Shown piece by piece: positions 20,111 to 31,940 of a stretch of 64,000 nt of DNA (its first letter is position 1; every line of letters begins with the position of its first letter). The notes under the pieces were generated by a model, which did not search any database, was not told where the DNA came from, and saw nothing but the letters and a program-made list of their open reading frames with translations. This DNA comes from Phytophthora hibernalis (Eukaryota > Oomycota > Peronosporomycetes > Peronosporales > Peronosporaceae), in NCBI GenBank assembly GCA_012656075.1, contig JAAKBF010000077.1, positions 62,001 through 126,000 on the forward strand. Direction: 5' to 3'. Both the position numbers and the translations under genes were made by a program.

Positions 20111-22128
20111 GTTACTGCAGATAAGGTACTATAGGGCTATCATATTTTGTTATCTGGATCTCCTTCGAAGCCATCTCACCATTTGATTTTTATGTATTTT
20201 TCCCTATTTAATAAAAGTTACTTTAAATACAGGGCATATACAGAGAGTACCTTTTAAAGTACGACTAATACTGAAATACACCTTAAGTACGATTTAGGCG
20301 ATTATGTCTAAATCGTACTTAAGGTTAATTTTACGATAGTATATATGTATTAATATTATTTAAATATCAAATGTTTTGGATTCAGTACTTTTAAATATTA
20401 AGTCGTAGTAGTTATTGCGACGCCGCATAGTATAGTATTTATGATTTGAGTCATATTGGCGTTATTCACGGTGCGCGTCTACTGTAGTAATTCAACACTA
20501 CTATCGCAGCGACGAGGCAAACTTCTTGGTTGTAAGAGTATTATAGTACTATGTGGCTGGAGTTACTGTCGATCCATGATCACGCTTCCAGGACTGCACG
20601 GCATACAATACCGCATTCTACATCGTCATTCGCGACGTACATGTGGCTGAAGGAGGAAGGGACTCGTCTATCTACTTATTTATGCGAAAAAATAATCAGG
20701 TTCAGTTGGGTCTCTTCTGGAAGTCATAGCTGAATGAAGAGTGAGTAAGTTGAAAACCATTTCAACGTTGAATAAGTTTCTGCAGCTCATCATTATCGAA
20801 CGAACGTAAAGAGTAAAATCACACGGTCGATTCACACCCGAATTGTACACCGGCGGCTTAAAGATAACATCACTGATGCAGTAGTAGGACGGTACTACTA
20901 TTTTGACACGCCTGACCACGCTTCGGACTATGCTGCATACAGTATGTGATATGCGTCCAACTGGAACCTAACATGTAATGAGCTAGCACCACGTTACTCA
21001 AACAGTATCAACAACTCAATTGAACCTTCCCTGTGAAACAAACACAGTCGAAAAAAAGTTGGATGCAAGGGATGGTCAGTAGAACGTTATTCGCCTATAT
21101 CACTGTGTTCAAAACTACTATTGTGACTATAGTTTTGCTTTTATAGCCTAGGTTCCTATTGTAGCAGTACTATAGTAGCGAGCTATTACTAGTATGGAGG
21201 AAATGTAGTGCTGTGCGCACGCTCCCCCTAGTCTACACATCAAGAACATCATAAAATGCGCCAGCCCCAATAGCTCGTGTGCAGATCTAATGATGACCGA
21301 TCCCTGTGCGGTTTGTAGTCGTGGTGTACACTACGTTTGCAGCAAACTTTGTGAAACTTTCTGAGTTCTTTTTAGTGCTTTCTGCACGACTGTGACATCA
21401 ATTCGGTCGGACGAGAGACTGAATCTCGATCAAGACCTCTCTGTTATTGGGTTCGTAAGTATTTTTACGCTTGAGGTCGAGGTTTCTTCGTCAGCTGAAA
21501 AAATGCAAAATGAACACAGAACCCGGCGGACCAAGCTGTGTTGGGGTCTTCTCATCATGTTATTGGCATAATGCCATATTTTGTATGGGCGGCGAACCGC
21601 TCGCTAGCGGTTCGTGCAACGATCTCATGTGTAAATTTGATACAAGGCCCTGCCGGTGTAAATCTGCAGCTCCATCGGATCATATTGCGCTGGGCAAAAG
21701 AGAAGATCGCCAGCCTCCTCTCGAATTGCAGTACCGAGATAGGACTATCTGGCCTTCTGACGAGTATAGCTACCATATAAGTATGAGTTTGCATCTCTAC
21801 TAGTTACTATATCAGTTGGCTAAACGTTTCCCATCTCTTATCGTCAAAGTAGTACTAACATGCAAAGTTACTCCCGGTTGTGCCATCGAGATACTAGGTT
21901 CGCCCAGTTGTGGTTTGTCAATGAGTCTCGGTGTTCTTTTCTTAATTCCTTCATGATCCACACTCATCCATTTCGTAATATCAAATTATGTAGTGACGCA
22001 GTAGATTTCGCTCACTCGACCTGCCTGCTTGTCTTCACAGGTCGGTGTTCATTGTCGTATGCAATAGCGTTTACCACGCGTCTGCAACCTGCACCATTTG
22101 CAGACAGTTTTCACGCTTCTTTTATCAA
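20111..22128. other. AT-rich spacer, no recognised gene
   Basis: Apart from the perfect hairpin at 20281-20324, only short frames with no motif were seen. The 3' LTR expected downstream of the Ty3 chromodomain (that is, below 22129) could not be found. Confidence 0.45.
20281..20324. repeat. Perfect 17-bp inverted repeat with 10-bp loop
   Basis: CCTTAAGTACGATTTAG (20281-20297) pairs without mismatch with 20308-20324 across GCGATTATGT. There is no T-run or gene end beside it, so it is not an obvious terminator. It could be the core of a miniature inverted-repeat element. Confidence 0.7.
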
Positions 22129-22580
22129 AGGTCATCGAAGAGAAGGCCTCCACATAATAAATTCGACAAGGGTTCCCAGCTAGGTTCATCAAAGTCGACC
22201 CATTTCACCAAGAATCGATGCTTAGCTCGGTCTATGCTCGTCCAGATTGACATATCGTCCTTAAGAACGGTTTCTACTTCGTATCGCCCAGTTCGTTCGT
22301 CAGGTTCCTAACTGTCTTCCGGCAGTAACTCCTCGTCGAAATCCTGTCGGTCGGTGTTGCTGAGTCCACGGACCAGCAGAGTCGTAGGACGTTCGCCAAG
22401 ACCCGTTACGTTGTTTAGCCGAGACACGTGGACAACTGGGTAGAATCGGTAGTCACTCTTATCCGGCAGCTCCAACTCGTTTGCAAACTCCTCGATTTTT
22501 GCTTGATCCGGAAAGGCCCGTGCCATCGATGAGCGAGTTTCTACTTCAATCCAGGTTTGACTCGTTCTATGAACGGCCAT
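22129..22580 (-). pseudogene. Ty3 element 3: pol C-terminus and chromodomain
   Basis: The minus frame holds LELPDKSDYRFYPVVHVSRL, the GPY-like integrase end, then RQDFDEELLPEDS, then TAG at 22308-22310. Directly after the stop the same frame gives RYEVETVLKDDMSIW, HRFLVKWVDFDEPSWEPLSN and CGGLLFDDL. RYEVE-x-VL, FLVKW and SWEP are the hallmarks of a chromodomain, which guides integration to marked chromatin. The amber stands where related elements have Trp (S-W-EP), a TGG-to-TAG change. Confidence 0.75.
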
Positions 22581-22883
22581 ACTTGAGCGCCTTCCTTGAA
22601 TAGCGACGGCTTGGGTTCGCCGAGTTCTGTACTTGACTTTGACTCAGTTGTCACCTCGTTCGATGGATTAATTCTGTCTCTCCAGGCTTCGCTCTCATTA
22701 CTCGGTGTATCTGGAATGGACTTCTGCTTGGTTCGACTCAGCAACTCATTGTGTTCCTTCGCTCGTCTAGCTTTCTCCTTCAGTTGGTACTCTTAGGCCA
22801 GTTTGAGTGCGATCTCTCGCTGGCGATTGGGCTCCCTGCACCATTCGTTGGCTTTCTCTGAGGTCGTTTGCTTCGCTGAGCTC

Positions 22884-23237
22884 TTAGAGGCTCGGCGGAT
22901 GGAAGAAGTCATTGAATTGAGTGTTGCCTGGGGATCCCAGCCGTGTACCAAGTAAAACGGCGTAGTCGAATCTCTGGAGTTGTTGATAGCATAGACGAGT
23001 CCTCTGCGATATCATCCCAGTAAACCTGTAGCGGGTCTTCCACGTAGACTCGTACCTCTGGATCATTGTCTTAACGCTGCGCTTCTGCTGCCCGTTCGCT
23101 TGAGGTCGGTAACTCAGCGTAGCTCGCGACCTTGACTGCATAATCGATTGGTCAATAACCGCGCGGCCGGTGATTACACTAATTATAAAAACATAACAAA
23201 AACTGACGTGGGGACTGCAAATCGGGCGCTGTAGCAA
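22884..23237 (-). pseudogene. Ty3 element 3: integrase C-half
   Basis: RATLSYRPQANGQQKRSVKT matches the integrase segment containing the catalytic Glu region (Y-RPQ-NG-x-x-ERSVKT). The Glu position reads Lys here (QQKRS). The Asp-containing part and zinc finger upstream are missing, replaced by minisatellite DNA. Shifted-frame continuations (VRVYVEDPLQVYWDDIAED) follow. Confidence 0.65.
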
Positions 23238-23559
23238 GTTTTTGTAATACCTTTCCAGATCGGTGCCTGGTCATATTAGACGATGCTGGTGCCTGGCATG
23301 GGTAAGCAAGACCACAGCTGAGACTGTGCATTATATATATCGGCACTACGCATACAACGCGCTCTATACGGCGCTTTAGCAAAGTATTTACTCTGTTTAC
23401 TGTACTCGCGGTCGTCGGGGCTTGTTAGTGGTCAATTATATTATTTAAGCAACACCGCCGTATACTATACACTATACGCGGTTGTGTGCGGTACATCGTA
23501 CCAAACTATAGGTTGAATCCGGTTGTGCGCGATTGACTATACGCCATTTACAGGACTGT

Positions 23560-23680
23560 GCGGTATACACTACGTACTATATACACTATACGCGTACGTC
23601 ACTATACACCGACACACTATACACCGACACACTATACACTATGCACCCACACGCTATACAGTATACAGTTGTATACTTTG
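23560..23680. repeat. Short tandem repeat, unit CACTATACACCGACA
   Basis: About two and a half 15-bp units at 23601-23640, inside a wider CACTATAC-rich patch at 23455-23670. Confidence 0.7.
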
Positions 23681-23867
23681 CATTGTATTGGCACAGCGAA
23701 GGCCCCTCATTGGCTAAAACTATAGGTACTGGATGTGTGCTACATTATGTTGGTGTGGTGTTCATGTAACCAAATTGTAAAGGTGCACGAGCCACACCTG
23801 CGGTTCCTGTAGCGCCGGATAAGGTCTGTAGATGGCAGGTATACAATATGCAAAGACGATTGTTGAC

Positions 23868-24205
23868 CATATATAGCTAAGAGACGATAGTATCAGAGAC
23901 GTATGAGAGACGATAGCATGAGATATATGCAGAAATAGACGATAGGTAGAGCGATTGGAAGAGAGAAACCATTGATATGAGAGACGAGATAGTATCATAG
24001 ACGATAGCATATGAGGCGATAGTATGACTAGCGATAGACGATAGTATGAGAGACTATAGGTTGAGACCAGATAGTATAAGGGGCGATAATTAGAGAGGCG
24101 TAGTATGGGAGACGATAGTATGTTAGACGATATTATGAGAGACGATTGTATGAGAGACGATAGTAAGACGACATGTATAGGTATGAGAGACGACATGTAG
24201 ACAAG
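23868..24205. repeat. Degenerate minisatellite based on GAGACGATAGTAT
   Basis: More than 15 imperfect units of about 9-15 bp containing GAGACGATAG, with drifting spacing. The array interrupts the Ty3 element 3 pol region and has no coding sense. Confidence 0.75.
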
Positions 24206-24362
24206 ACAGGTAGGTGCAGTCGACAGAAAGGTAGACTCGATAGGTACCTTGTTCAATCACTCGATGAGTATTTGGGGGATGGAATTCTGCTTTGAATTCG
24301 TCACTCAAGATATTACCGTCGCCAAAACTCGGCGAGTCTTATTTCCCGAACGCGCCTAGCCC

Positions 24363-25504
24363 TCATTGTTCTCTCTTTGGATCGTCGACTTCTTCATCAT
24401 GGAATCGGACCCTGCGAGTGTGTCGGACTTGGCTTCGTGTAGTCAATAAGACCTTTGGAACTTCCTCCGCTTCTTTCGCCAAGTCTTCATCAACATAAAG
24501 TTCCTCTTGGATCCGGTCCAGCGTCTTCAGCTCCGTCTTGCGGTCTCCACTGGGTACAACTCGTCCTGCTTTAGCTTCCAATTCCTCTGTGGGTAGGGGG
24601 CCCGCTGCTGAACTATAGCACCTAGCTACGTGCAGAAAGCGCACAGAGTGAAGTCGATCGACGATTTCTTTGTGATGTGCTAACTCAAGTTGCAACGTCC
24701 CCTTCCTACATGTCATCACCCCGATGGATTGCTGAATTGCAAGCCTGAAGTCGCCAATAATAATCATATCAGTCACCCCTCCATCAATCGCCGCGAGGAC
24801 ACCGTTGTTCATTCCAGTGTACTCGACGATATTGACCGTGGTCGACAAAAGGTGAGCACTCGCAGCGATCACAATGTCCCAATTTGGTAGACGCCACAGA
24901 ATCCACGAGCAGCTCCCATAGCCGCCGTACTGTTCCGTCTTTACTGACCCGCCGAAAGATAGGACGTGCCCCTCAAAGTCGCGTGACACATGCGCGTACA
25001 ACAACTCGGGGTCCATTTGAATACTCGCTGAGTTTGAGGACGGTGGCGCAATATGCACCAGCGACTCGTCGAGTCCTAAGTGTAGTGTGATCGACGCTTG
25101 CAAAAGCTGAGCGAAATCGACATCCCGCTCCCGTACGCGTATGATGTTCAAATGGTACGGTGACAACAGTACCGCAAAGCTGATGGTTCGTCCGTACAAC
25201 GTAACGACGTAAATATCCATTCCAACAACGTCGAGAACCATGTGTAGATATGGATGGTCTTGTCAGCTATCACTGTGTAGCATACCTTGAGCACTTGTAA
25301 CAAAGCTAGCACGTCCATTTCGTCTGGTTGGTAGTTCACCTCGCTGTCTTTCAATACACGGCCACAGAATCGGACAGGGTGCGGTTTTCCTTCAAGCATT
25401 TGCATCTGGGTGCTACTCAGTGCCCAGTGGTTGGCGAAAACCATGACTTGAACGTCCTTCGTCGAGTCGAAATGCCGTTGAATTGGCGCTTCGGCCACTT
25501 TCAA
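24363..25504 (-). pseudogene. Ty3 element 3: RNase H and second RNase H-like domain
   Basis: The first part reads VKVAEAPIQRHFDSTKDVQV and KPHPVRFCGRVLKDSEVNYQ with DEMDVLALLQVL, the standard retroelement RNase H. After a frame slip the frame from 25241 continues to LSFGGSVKTEQYGGYGSCSW, EYTGMNNGVLAAIDGGVTDM and GDFRLAIQQSIGVM. That is a second RNase H fold, with an expected DGG start now FGG and the GDSRL motif now GDFRL. Dual RNase H is known in some Ty3 lineages; calling it so here is from pattern only. Confidence 0.65.
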
Positions 25505-26540
25505 CTTGAGCTCAGCGAAAGAGGCTCTGGCGGTCGACAGGTCGCTTCCGTCGATGAAATCACCTTGTTTGATCTGGCATAAGATTTCCCATACAATGCC
25601 AACTTCTTAATGAATCGGCTATAATAATTCGGCGCTCCAAGGAATGCCTGCATGTCTTTCTTCGTCTTTGGAAACGGTAGCTCGGCGATTGCTGCTAATT
25701 TCATAGGTTCAGTCGCAATTCCGTCAGCTGTTACTTTGTAGGACAAGAAATCAACTTTCTTATGTACGAAGATACTCTTCGTGAAGCTCACGCTGATCCT
25801 GCACTCGTCAAATCGAGTTAATAATCGGTCGACCATAGCAAGACACTCGTCGAAGGTCGTTCCGCCAAAGCAAATGTCATCAACGAACAATATTCAGCCG
25901 AAAACCGGAACAAGTTTGGACGCGTCGGGTTCGCCGGTTCTAAACATGTCGTTCTGAGAACTGTTGATGATCTCCTGCAGCGGGTCAGACTCGTCGAGTG
26001 CGCGGTAATCTGCATCCAACTTTGTCCCGATGCTCGGCAACTGAGGGCTGGTCGCCGAGTTCGCTGAGCTGCCGTGGCAGCTTCTGGAAGCTGCATCTTC
26101 TCAGCGAACGCAGACCAACCACATTTAGGTTGCACGTATCCCAGATAGCATTATTGATCAGTCACTGATAGATCATCGGCGCGATCTTTAGCCCGAACGG
26201 CGTGCACAACCACTCAAAGTGGCCAAAGGCGCATACAAAGGCGGAGATTTCTCGAGCTCGCCGAGTCATCATGACTGTCCAGAAACCGCTGGTCGCATCG
26301 AGGGAGAAGAACCACAGGTAGCTCTCTAACGCAGTGAAGAGGTCGTCAACAAGTGGCATTGTGTATTCCATAATCGCTGTAATAGCGTTCGCCTACTATA
26401 GTCGATGCACAGTCTGATGTCGATCCCGTTCTTTTTATAACTATCACAATGGGCGAGGTCCACGGACTCTTCGAGAAAGATACCAGTCCAGCTTTCAACG
26501 GCGCCTTCAACAGCTCGTAGAGCTTACTCAGATTCTTCAA
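25501..26540 (-). pseudogene. Ty3 element 3: reverse transcriptase
   Basis: Pieces in order are KNLSKLYELLKAPLKAGLVS and SPWTSPIVIVIKR (26540-26346), YTMPLVDDLFTALESYLWFF with SLDATSGFW (26371-26162), then FVDDICFGGTTFDECLAMVD (from 25890) and KVDFLSYKVTADGIATEP. The FVDD active-site box is intact, unlike copies 1 and 2. Two or more frame breaks separate the pieces. Confidence 0.75.
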
Positions 26541-27781
26541 TGGTATACGACGGGCTCTCTACTTGATTGGTTCATGCACTTGGACATCGATGACGCAGAT
26601 CGCTCCACACGCCGGCGAGGATAGTGCGTTTCCACTCGAAATTATAATAAGTTCATGCCGTTTCAGAGTGTCAACAAGTTTCCGACGCTGACATGCGTCA
26701 TGCGATGAGGTTATCACGTTGCCACCGTCATGATCGAGATCGGGTGCTTGTGATTCCGTTAAGTCGGGTAGGAATGCCAACTCGTGAGCGTTATTCGTAA
26801 GGCTTTCGTCGCTCGACCGGTGCTCAAACTCGACGGGCTCCGAGCCTTCGTTAAGCACGACGGCCGTCGATATATATTTCAATCTCCTCCATCGCACTGA
26901 AAAAACGAAACGGAAGGTCTTCGGTAGGGTCTGGGCTCATAGGAGTGTCAGAGACATTCATTTCGCTACATTCGCTGATACCATGTTTATTCTGTCCGCC
27001 GCTAGTGCTGACGGCGTCTGCATTGGTGAGGATAGATTGGTGAATCGGCCCCGGTCGTACAGCTGCCGTGGCGAACTCTAGCCTTCCGGACACTTGCAGT
27101 ACTGTATTTGGGTGGTTTGCATCGTCGTATGGCATCAAGACTTGACCATTACTCGTCAAACCCGGTGGGCCACCCTCGCTTGGGTCCCATTGGTCAGCTC
27201 TGTCCATTTTGATAACACCCCTATTCTGTTCCCCGTCGCTATAGATAGCGGTAATCGCCGAGTCATTGGCGTCCAGTGGAGGCTCCACACCGGCTTTATC
27301 ATCACGTCCCATTGCCAGCATTAATTAATCCGTCGTTGGATTCGCTGAAGTTCGGTTGCAACCACTTTCCATGGTCGTTGGTACTACCTTCGCCGAGTTG
27401 TCCTCTGTCTCATTATTCGACAAGTCACTCTTGTGACCTTTCGATCCGGAATCCACTTCACTCGCTGATTCGTAGATGTCATCGGAGCCGTCAACAAACG
27501 CCGCTCCTTCTAGCTGCTCATATGTTTCGCCATGTTTATTACGACTTGGTCGTGGCTGGATCTCTGTCGGCGTGTTGTAATAAGGTCGCTCAGCAGCGGG
27601 AGGCTGTCGGCTCAGCCATTCCACATACAACCGCTGTTCTTTCTGGAGCAGTCTGTTGTCTAGCGCTCCCTCGTAGGCAAGCACTTGCCAGTCACGCTAT
27701 TTCGCTGATTTCAGCCGTACATAGCCTTCATCTCTTGGTGGGGCATCCACAGTACTACTGGAAAGTGAGCAGGATACCACA
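26541..27781 (-). pseudogene. Ty3 element 3: linker between protease and RT
   Basis: Acidic, low-complexity frames (for example EAKFVDGSDDIYESASEVDS-like sequence around 27500, and RADQWDPSEGGPPGLTSNGQ at 27200) connect the protease to RT. They look like real but disordered linker. No catalytic motif is present. Confidence 0.45.
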
Positions 27782-28400
27782 TCAATCTAGTCGTGATATT
27801 TGACAGCAACACTCACTGCACACCCCGACGGGTGGTATTCGACCGTCGGGATTACTCCTTTCAGTTGTCGGACCCATAGTTCGTGAGTTGAGTCGCTTGG
27901 TTGTTTTCTCCGCAACTTGAACTGAACGATTTCTCGCCTCATAATATCCAGCGTTTCTCGTGGACCTCCGATCATTTCGCGTCCGTACTTGGATTCGTCG
28001 AGGTCTCTCGACCGGCACGATGTCTTCGTCAAGCAACATATCCATCGAATTGTAGAGGTCCAACCTAATTCCTGCTGGTATCATGAAATCGGTGCCTAAA
28101 ATCAAATCGACTCCGGCATGATGAGACATAATCCACACTTCGAGCTCGTACACAACTTCCCATCCTAGGGTAACCTTCACGACTGCTCGAGAAGCGGTCA
28201 CCACCTTAGACTTGGCGATTCCTAGAACGTCGATTTTCTTGTCATCGCTGGTCAACCGCTTCAGTCGCAACTTCATAGCGAATGCATCGGTCACCGCCGA
28301 TACGTTTCCCCAGTATCCAACAGAATCTTCGTCCGTTCCTCATTCACAGCCAGGGCTCGTATATACACTCCGCGATCAAACTTCCTCGATGACCACCATC
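27782..28400 (-). pseudogene. Ty3 element 3: aspartic protease
   Basis: The upstream frame ends ERTKILLDTG, giving the catalytic DTG at about 28300-28310, and then breaks. The next frame continues TDAFAMKLRLKRLTSDDKKI, VKVTLGWEVVYELEVWIMSH and AGVDLILGTDFMIPAGIRLD. DTG plus the L-I-L-G-TDF flap/hydrophobic motif identifies a retropepsin-type protease. One base is missing at the junction. Confidence 0.7.
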
Positions 28401-28689
28401 CCAGCCGCTCACCAGGAAGCAGCTTCCATCTCTTGGCTTGACCAATCGAGACCATCGATCGCTGAGTTTCATCCATACTTCCAATCACTCGATCGTCGTC
28501 TAGGTTTGACTCGCCGAGTCCACCACTCTTATCCATCTCCACTCGTCCACTCTCTTCATCACTCTCACTCCACTCGTCGGGCCGTTCCGCTTCCCCAACA
28601 AAAGCAAACACATAGTTCGCTTCCACTTCTGGTTCAGCTGACTGTGGCAGCCCGGTTTTGGCCAACACAGTCATGGTTGGCGAGCCCAC

Positions 28690-30547
28690 TAGTTTAAATG
28701 GCTCGACGAGTAGATATCCTGAAGATCCTCCGGGACTTTGGATTTGTCGACGGATATCTTGACGAACTTGGCGAGTTTCTCGAAGCGCAGGAACAACTCA
28801 CACTGACCGACCTCATGCACTTGCTTGCAGAACTTGCAGCGCTTGCGACAGAAGTGCGCGTCGTGGCCTGGTGCTCCACAAGCTCCTCATGGACCGTAAG
28901 GTTTGCGTTCTCGAGAACCATCTCGGTGAGTGGCTGATCCTTTGAGATTCGACGAGTTCTGGAAGGACCAGTTAGGGTCTCCGGTAGTGTTACCGGCGTC
29001 AATGTAGTCAGAATCTTCGTTGGACTCGTTATCGCCGAGTCGTTCTTGGTCGCTTTCTTGATTCAATGAGTCGTACAGGTCAGTTTTTCCTGTCATTCGG
29101 CGCGTGTCGAGCGCGGCCCAGAGATCTCATTTGGATGCATCGGCAAGCGTGACACGACGCTTGTAGTCTTCCTCCTGGGAAAAGGATCCACTGTAGCTGA
29201 GTCTTCTTAGGCATTTGGCGATACCAGCACTTAGCAGCTTTGCCGAGACTCAGCGAGAATGGTTCACACCATTCATCATGCCGCTTGCACGTGCCCTTCA
29301 TTTCATAGATGAAGCGTTTGATCCACTGCAGAGAGTTGTCAGAGCGGTAGCGCTTGCCGTCGAACGTCGTAAGCTTCTCGAGTGGCGCATGCGTCCTGAT
29401 TTCCAGCCCTTGACCGCGGTCACTCTCGGCTCCATCGAAACAGACTTGACGAATATGATCGTGCGGCGACTCGCCGAATTCGCAAGTCCTCGTCATCGCT
29501 GCGTTGGCCGTCTCCCCTTGAAGCCGCTAGCGCAGCGTCAGAACGTACTAAACGTCGAACCTCGGCCGCCTCTTCAGCTGTCAGTAATTCCGCCATTGGA
29601 CGCCGAGTCGGCTGTCCGCCAACTTCTCAGGACATCATATGCGAGTCGGCAAAATACGGCGTGCCTTCAGTTCGACGGAATACCCCACGCTTAGTTTCGG
29701 GGGTCGGCAACGGACCTTTGCAGGGCCTTCGCTCGGCTCAGGGAAGACGTATGGATCAGTGATGTATGGTTGTGGCGGAGGTACTTTCGTTTCGTCGATT
29801 TCATCAGCTCGTCGCGCCTTCGGCATCAGCCCCTTTGGTCCGCCCACCATTCCAAACGAGTATTTCAGCTTGCGCCTTCATCTCATTAGCTTGACCGCAC
29901 GTTACATGCCGTTAGCGCCGGTTTCGATGGCTGATGACTGCACTGGTAACCCATTGCTCGAAGTAACAGCACCGTGTCTTCGACGAGTTGATCCATCGTC
30001 TGGCTGTTGACGGGCAGGTCCAATTCTTCGCTGAGCTGATCCCACTTCGCTTGGTACATGTACATTGGCGCGAACACGTTGACCCACCGGCTGTTAGTCT
30101 TCATTTCTTCGACGAGTCGGCCAAGGACTCGGTTAGTCTTCGGTTTTTAGAATTCTTCGTGGACGTCGGAACGAGCGGCGGCCGGTCGCCCGGAGCCAGG
30201 TCTTGTTCATCATCGTTATCATCGCCGATTTCCGCTGCCAGGTTCCGCTCGATTGGGCGAGGGGTTCCCACGCGAGTAACCTGCAGCGACAACTCGTCCA
30301 TTTCTTCGTGAAGATCGGCGGCCGTTTTCACGTCGTCGTACCCCTCTTCATCATCATTCTTCGCTTCTTCTTCCTCCTCCTCGCTTCCATGGCCTTCGTT
30401 ATCGTCGAAATCATCAAACTGGATGGAGACCGTCACCTCCGCATCCACGGCGGTAATACTGGCTCTCGTCAAGTTCGACTCGTTGAGCGGCGATCCTCCG
30501 ACCGTTGCCAGGCTTGCGTCGCTCAAACTCAGCGAGCCCTTGACCAT
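28690..30547 (-). pseudogene. Ty3 element 3: gag
   Basis: ATG at 30547 opens MVKGSLSLSDASLATVGGSP, then a Glu/Asp-rich region (EEEEEEAKNDDEEGYDD). After a slip comes WVNVFAPMYMYQAKWDQLSE. The capsid core reads PLEKLTTFDGKRYRSDNSLQ, WIKRFIYEMKGTCKRHDEWC and SLGKAAKCWYRQMPKKTQLQ (29080-29496). A zinc-knuckle-like CRKRCKFCKQVHEVGQCELF lies at about 28790-28850. The order fits Gag of oomycete Ty3 elements. At least three frame breaks are present. Confidence 0.7.
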
Positions 30548-30639
30548 CTTCTCTCACTTGCTGCTCTTAACTTGGTTGTACTTGGCACCAACGAAAACAA
30601 AGCACATCCCTGAATATCGGGTCGTGGCACCAGTTGTGG

Positions 30640-31532
30640 TGTTGTAATTCACAGAAAATGTCGTTAGTTTGGCATCCGCGCAACAGCAGAACAATTCGCC
30701 AAGCCAGGTCGGCGATGCTCGGCTTGCGCAGGGTTCCTGTCGGTTCCCCTTGCGGGTTCTTAACCCTGTGCTCTCCACCAAAGGATGGACGACGGTGCGC
30801 GAGCGCTTTTATAGGTCACCGGGCGCAGATTACGCCTAGCTAGAAGATTGCGGTGTCCTGGGTTGTGCAGGCCCACTGGCTCGTCGAGTCGGCGAGACTT
30901 GCCTTCGCTTGGTAGCGAGAAGTGTCCACCACGGGACGACCTTGATCTCTTAGCCGCTACCAGACGGATCCCCTAGAATTAGGGAACGACGGCAGACATG
31001 TAACAAAGTGCAATTGGCGGTGAACCCGAGGGCAGCTGCCAGGGACCTGGAAGTGCGAAGGTTGTCAGAAGGGCGGTGGGCGTCAGCGACCGCTGGCAGC
31101 GCGGCCAGAGGGTCGTCCGTGGGACGATTGCGCAACGAAGAGATGGACGGAACGCTGGCGTTTGCTGAAGCGGTGGGCGGTAGCGCGCTCACAACGATCG
31201 CTGGAGAAGGTCGAAGCGGCGAGGCGGTAGCGCCCTCGCGTGAACTGACCTAACAATCGAATTTGCCGAGTTAAGCAGACTTGGACGGACTAGAGACTTT
31301 CGGGACCAGCGTGCCACGGGGTCGACAAAACGGAACGAGGAGGTCCTGGACGTACCGTGTGCGGCCAGTGATTGACGGAATGGGGACAGCTGTTGTAAGA
31401 ATAATAGCTCTGGCCCTTCGGACGAACTCAGCAGCGACAGACAAGACACGGGGACAGGAGAGTGTTTGTCAGCAGCCAGTAAAAGTGGTGGTTGATATTT
31501 AAAATAAAATAGGGCGTGCTGTCAGTCCGACA
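30640..31532 (-). repeat. 5' LTR of Ty3 element 3
   Basis: On minus it begins TGTCGGACTGACAGCACGCC (31532) and ends GAATTACAACA (30640), a TG...CA pair of 893 bp. A candidate primer-binding site, TGGTGCCACGACC, follows a short gap (CCACAAC). A TATAAAAG box lies at 30806-30813. The right end is supported by the binding site; the left end is by eye. Confidence 0.6.
30806..30813 (-). promoter_or_regulatory. LTR TATA box (TATAAAAG)
   Basis: CCTATAAAAGCGC on minus within the LTR, about 165 bp before its end, the expected place for the U3 promoter. Transcription would start near 30780. Confidence 0.55.
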
Positions 31533-31940
31533 CACCCCGGCGCGAGGACTGAGTTAGTTCTAGACGGACAGACGGACTTTAGACCGCGCACCGGCACTGT
31601 TGTCTCGTGGCGTGGCCCCACATAGCGAGAAGCTGTGACAGACATAATCCAGCCCACGCAGGAACTTACCGACAAAGTGTATGTTGTTCTTGGACTTAGA
31701 AGATCCTGCTCTGATTATTATCTCTGGCGTCGGAGAGTCTTTTTGGGCTATTTCTTATGATCTTCTATCGGTCCTATACAAATAACGAATGAAATGGAGT
31801 CGTTACAGATCTCCCTGCGACTCCTCGCCCGGAGTGTAGAGTCGTTGCAGGTCTCTCGCCGACTCTTCACGAAGATCCCTGATTTATCCTCCCGTCGTCG
31901 GCATACCTCTCCAAACGCATATCATCGCCGAGACCGCCGT

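Larger units (their letters stand above)
22129..31532 (-). mobile_element. Large decayed Ty3/gypsy element (third copy, different family) with 5' LTR
   Basis: Reading down the minus strand from 31532 come the LTR (to 30640), a possible primer-binding site (TGGTGCCACGACC, about 30619-30631), gag (30547 to about 28690), aspartic protease (about 28400-27780), RT (about 26540-25500), RNase H (about 25500-25150), a second RNase H-like domain (about 25000-24550), the integrase C-half (about 23237-22884) and a chromodomain ending at 22129. It is unrelated in detail to copies 1 and 2. Frameshifts, stops and a foreign AT-rich segment (about 23240-24310) replacing the integrase N-half show it is dead. 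No 3' LTR was found. Confidence 0.8.

Noticed and set aside
23868..24205. CRISPR-like array
   Set aside because: Units are short, degenerate and contiguous without unique spacers; a eukaryotic minisatellite.
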